Below are positions 63,650 through 64,000 of a stretch of 64,000 bases of DNA, in pieces. Source of the stretch: Nematopogon swammerdamellus. Its lineage: Eukaryota; Arthropoda; Insecta; Lepidoptera; Adelidae. The stretch is taken from NCBI GenBank assembly GCA_946902875.1, contig OX336355.1, positions 8,701,347 through 8,765,346 of the forward strand, in the 5' to 3' direction. The notes under the pieces are model-generated. The model did no database searches, was not told where the DNA came from, and worked only from the letters and a program-made list of their open reading frames with translations. Numbering within the stretch: the first letter of the stretch is position 1; each line of letters starts with the position of its first letter. A program made the translations under genes and the position numbers.

Positions 63650-64000
63650 ACAGGGTGTTTTAGGATAGGGTGTCGTAACTTCAGTGTTCGAAACGGGTCC
63701 ATATTGAAGACGAAAAGCTCTTAAACTTTTTCCCAGATTCGGACATTTTTTGGTGGACGGTTGACGGCCGCCTTTAATAAATAAAAATAAAAAGACTAAC
63801 TTACATGCTTAACTGGTAGAATTGAACGGATGTAGGTAAATTCCAAACACTTAAATTTGAATTACATCAAAAGAAAACTGGCTGGATAGGTCATTACCAC
63901 GATCATTACACTCCCTAGACAGCACTGTTGCCAATCCATCCCATACTCACTGTCCATCGAGTTTTTATTACAATTTTCAATTTTTGTTAAAAAAACGGAA
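63650..64000 (+). repeat. Possible transposon end at the window edge
   Basis: 'tatacagggtgttttaggat' at about 63648-63667 resembles the widespread 'acagggtgt' repeat start, continuing 'cgaaacgggtccatattg' and 'cggacattttttggtgga'. It runs off the window; no coding frame. Confidence 0.4.

Overview
The window looks like repeat-dense intergenic DNA from an insect, most likely a moth or butterfly (Lepidoptera). Three observations support this: a pentanucleotide array built on the insect telomere unit TTAGG/CCTAA, short retroposon tails ending in CATA-type runs, and dispersed repeats with heads such as 'cttttgcccgcggcttcgc', which I recognise from lepidopteran genomes. The species cannot be named from sequence alone. 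I found no host protein-coding gene, rRNA gene or functional tRNA gene that I can defend. The coding remnants I can identify come from transposable elements; almost all are short, frameshifted or interrupted by stops. A few open frames remain unrecognised.

Layout. 0-5 kb: retroposon tail, degenerate telomere-type array, SINE copies, a hairpin MITE. 5.1-6.3 kb: a complete but decayed hAT element with an 8-bp target duplication, a transposase C-terminal remnant, and another palindromic repeat nested inside. 6.3-11.5 kb: LINE and SINE pieces. 12-14.6 kb: GC-rich patches, a 100-bp satellite that folds back on itself, and old ~140-bp repeats. 15.2-16.3 kb: the longest LINE remnant, Jockey-like, reverse strand. 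18.4-19.9 kb: inverted 37-bp ends around a LINE remnant and a nine-unit 68-bp minisatellite. 22-31 kb: SINEs, RTE-like LINE ends, a 1.45-kb tandem duplication (25.1-28.0 kb) and a polypyrimidine tract. 31-38 kb: mariner-type MITEs and nested LINE fragments. 36.8-38.0 and 42.85-44.1 kb: two apparently identical 1,238-bp segments. 39.8-48.8 kb: MITEs, palindromes, SINEs, and a SINE split by an RTE insertion with a 9-bp duplication. 51-64 kb: more SINE, LINE and foldback elements, ending in AT-rich DNA.

How the parts relate. Two SINE-like bodies (A and B) recur. Body A is joined either to a head carrying both tRNA-type boxes and a 5S-rRNA-like promoter (head T) or to an unrelated head (head G). 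Body B is joined to head G. This implies module exchange. Several elements are nested, so relative ages can be read. Many insertions are foldback structures whose transcripts could form double-stranded RNA. No operon-like or pathway-level organisation is visible.
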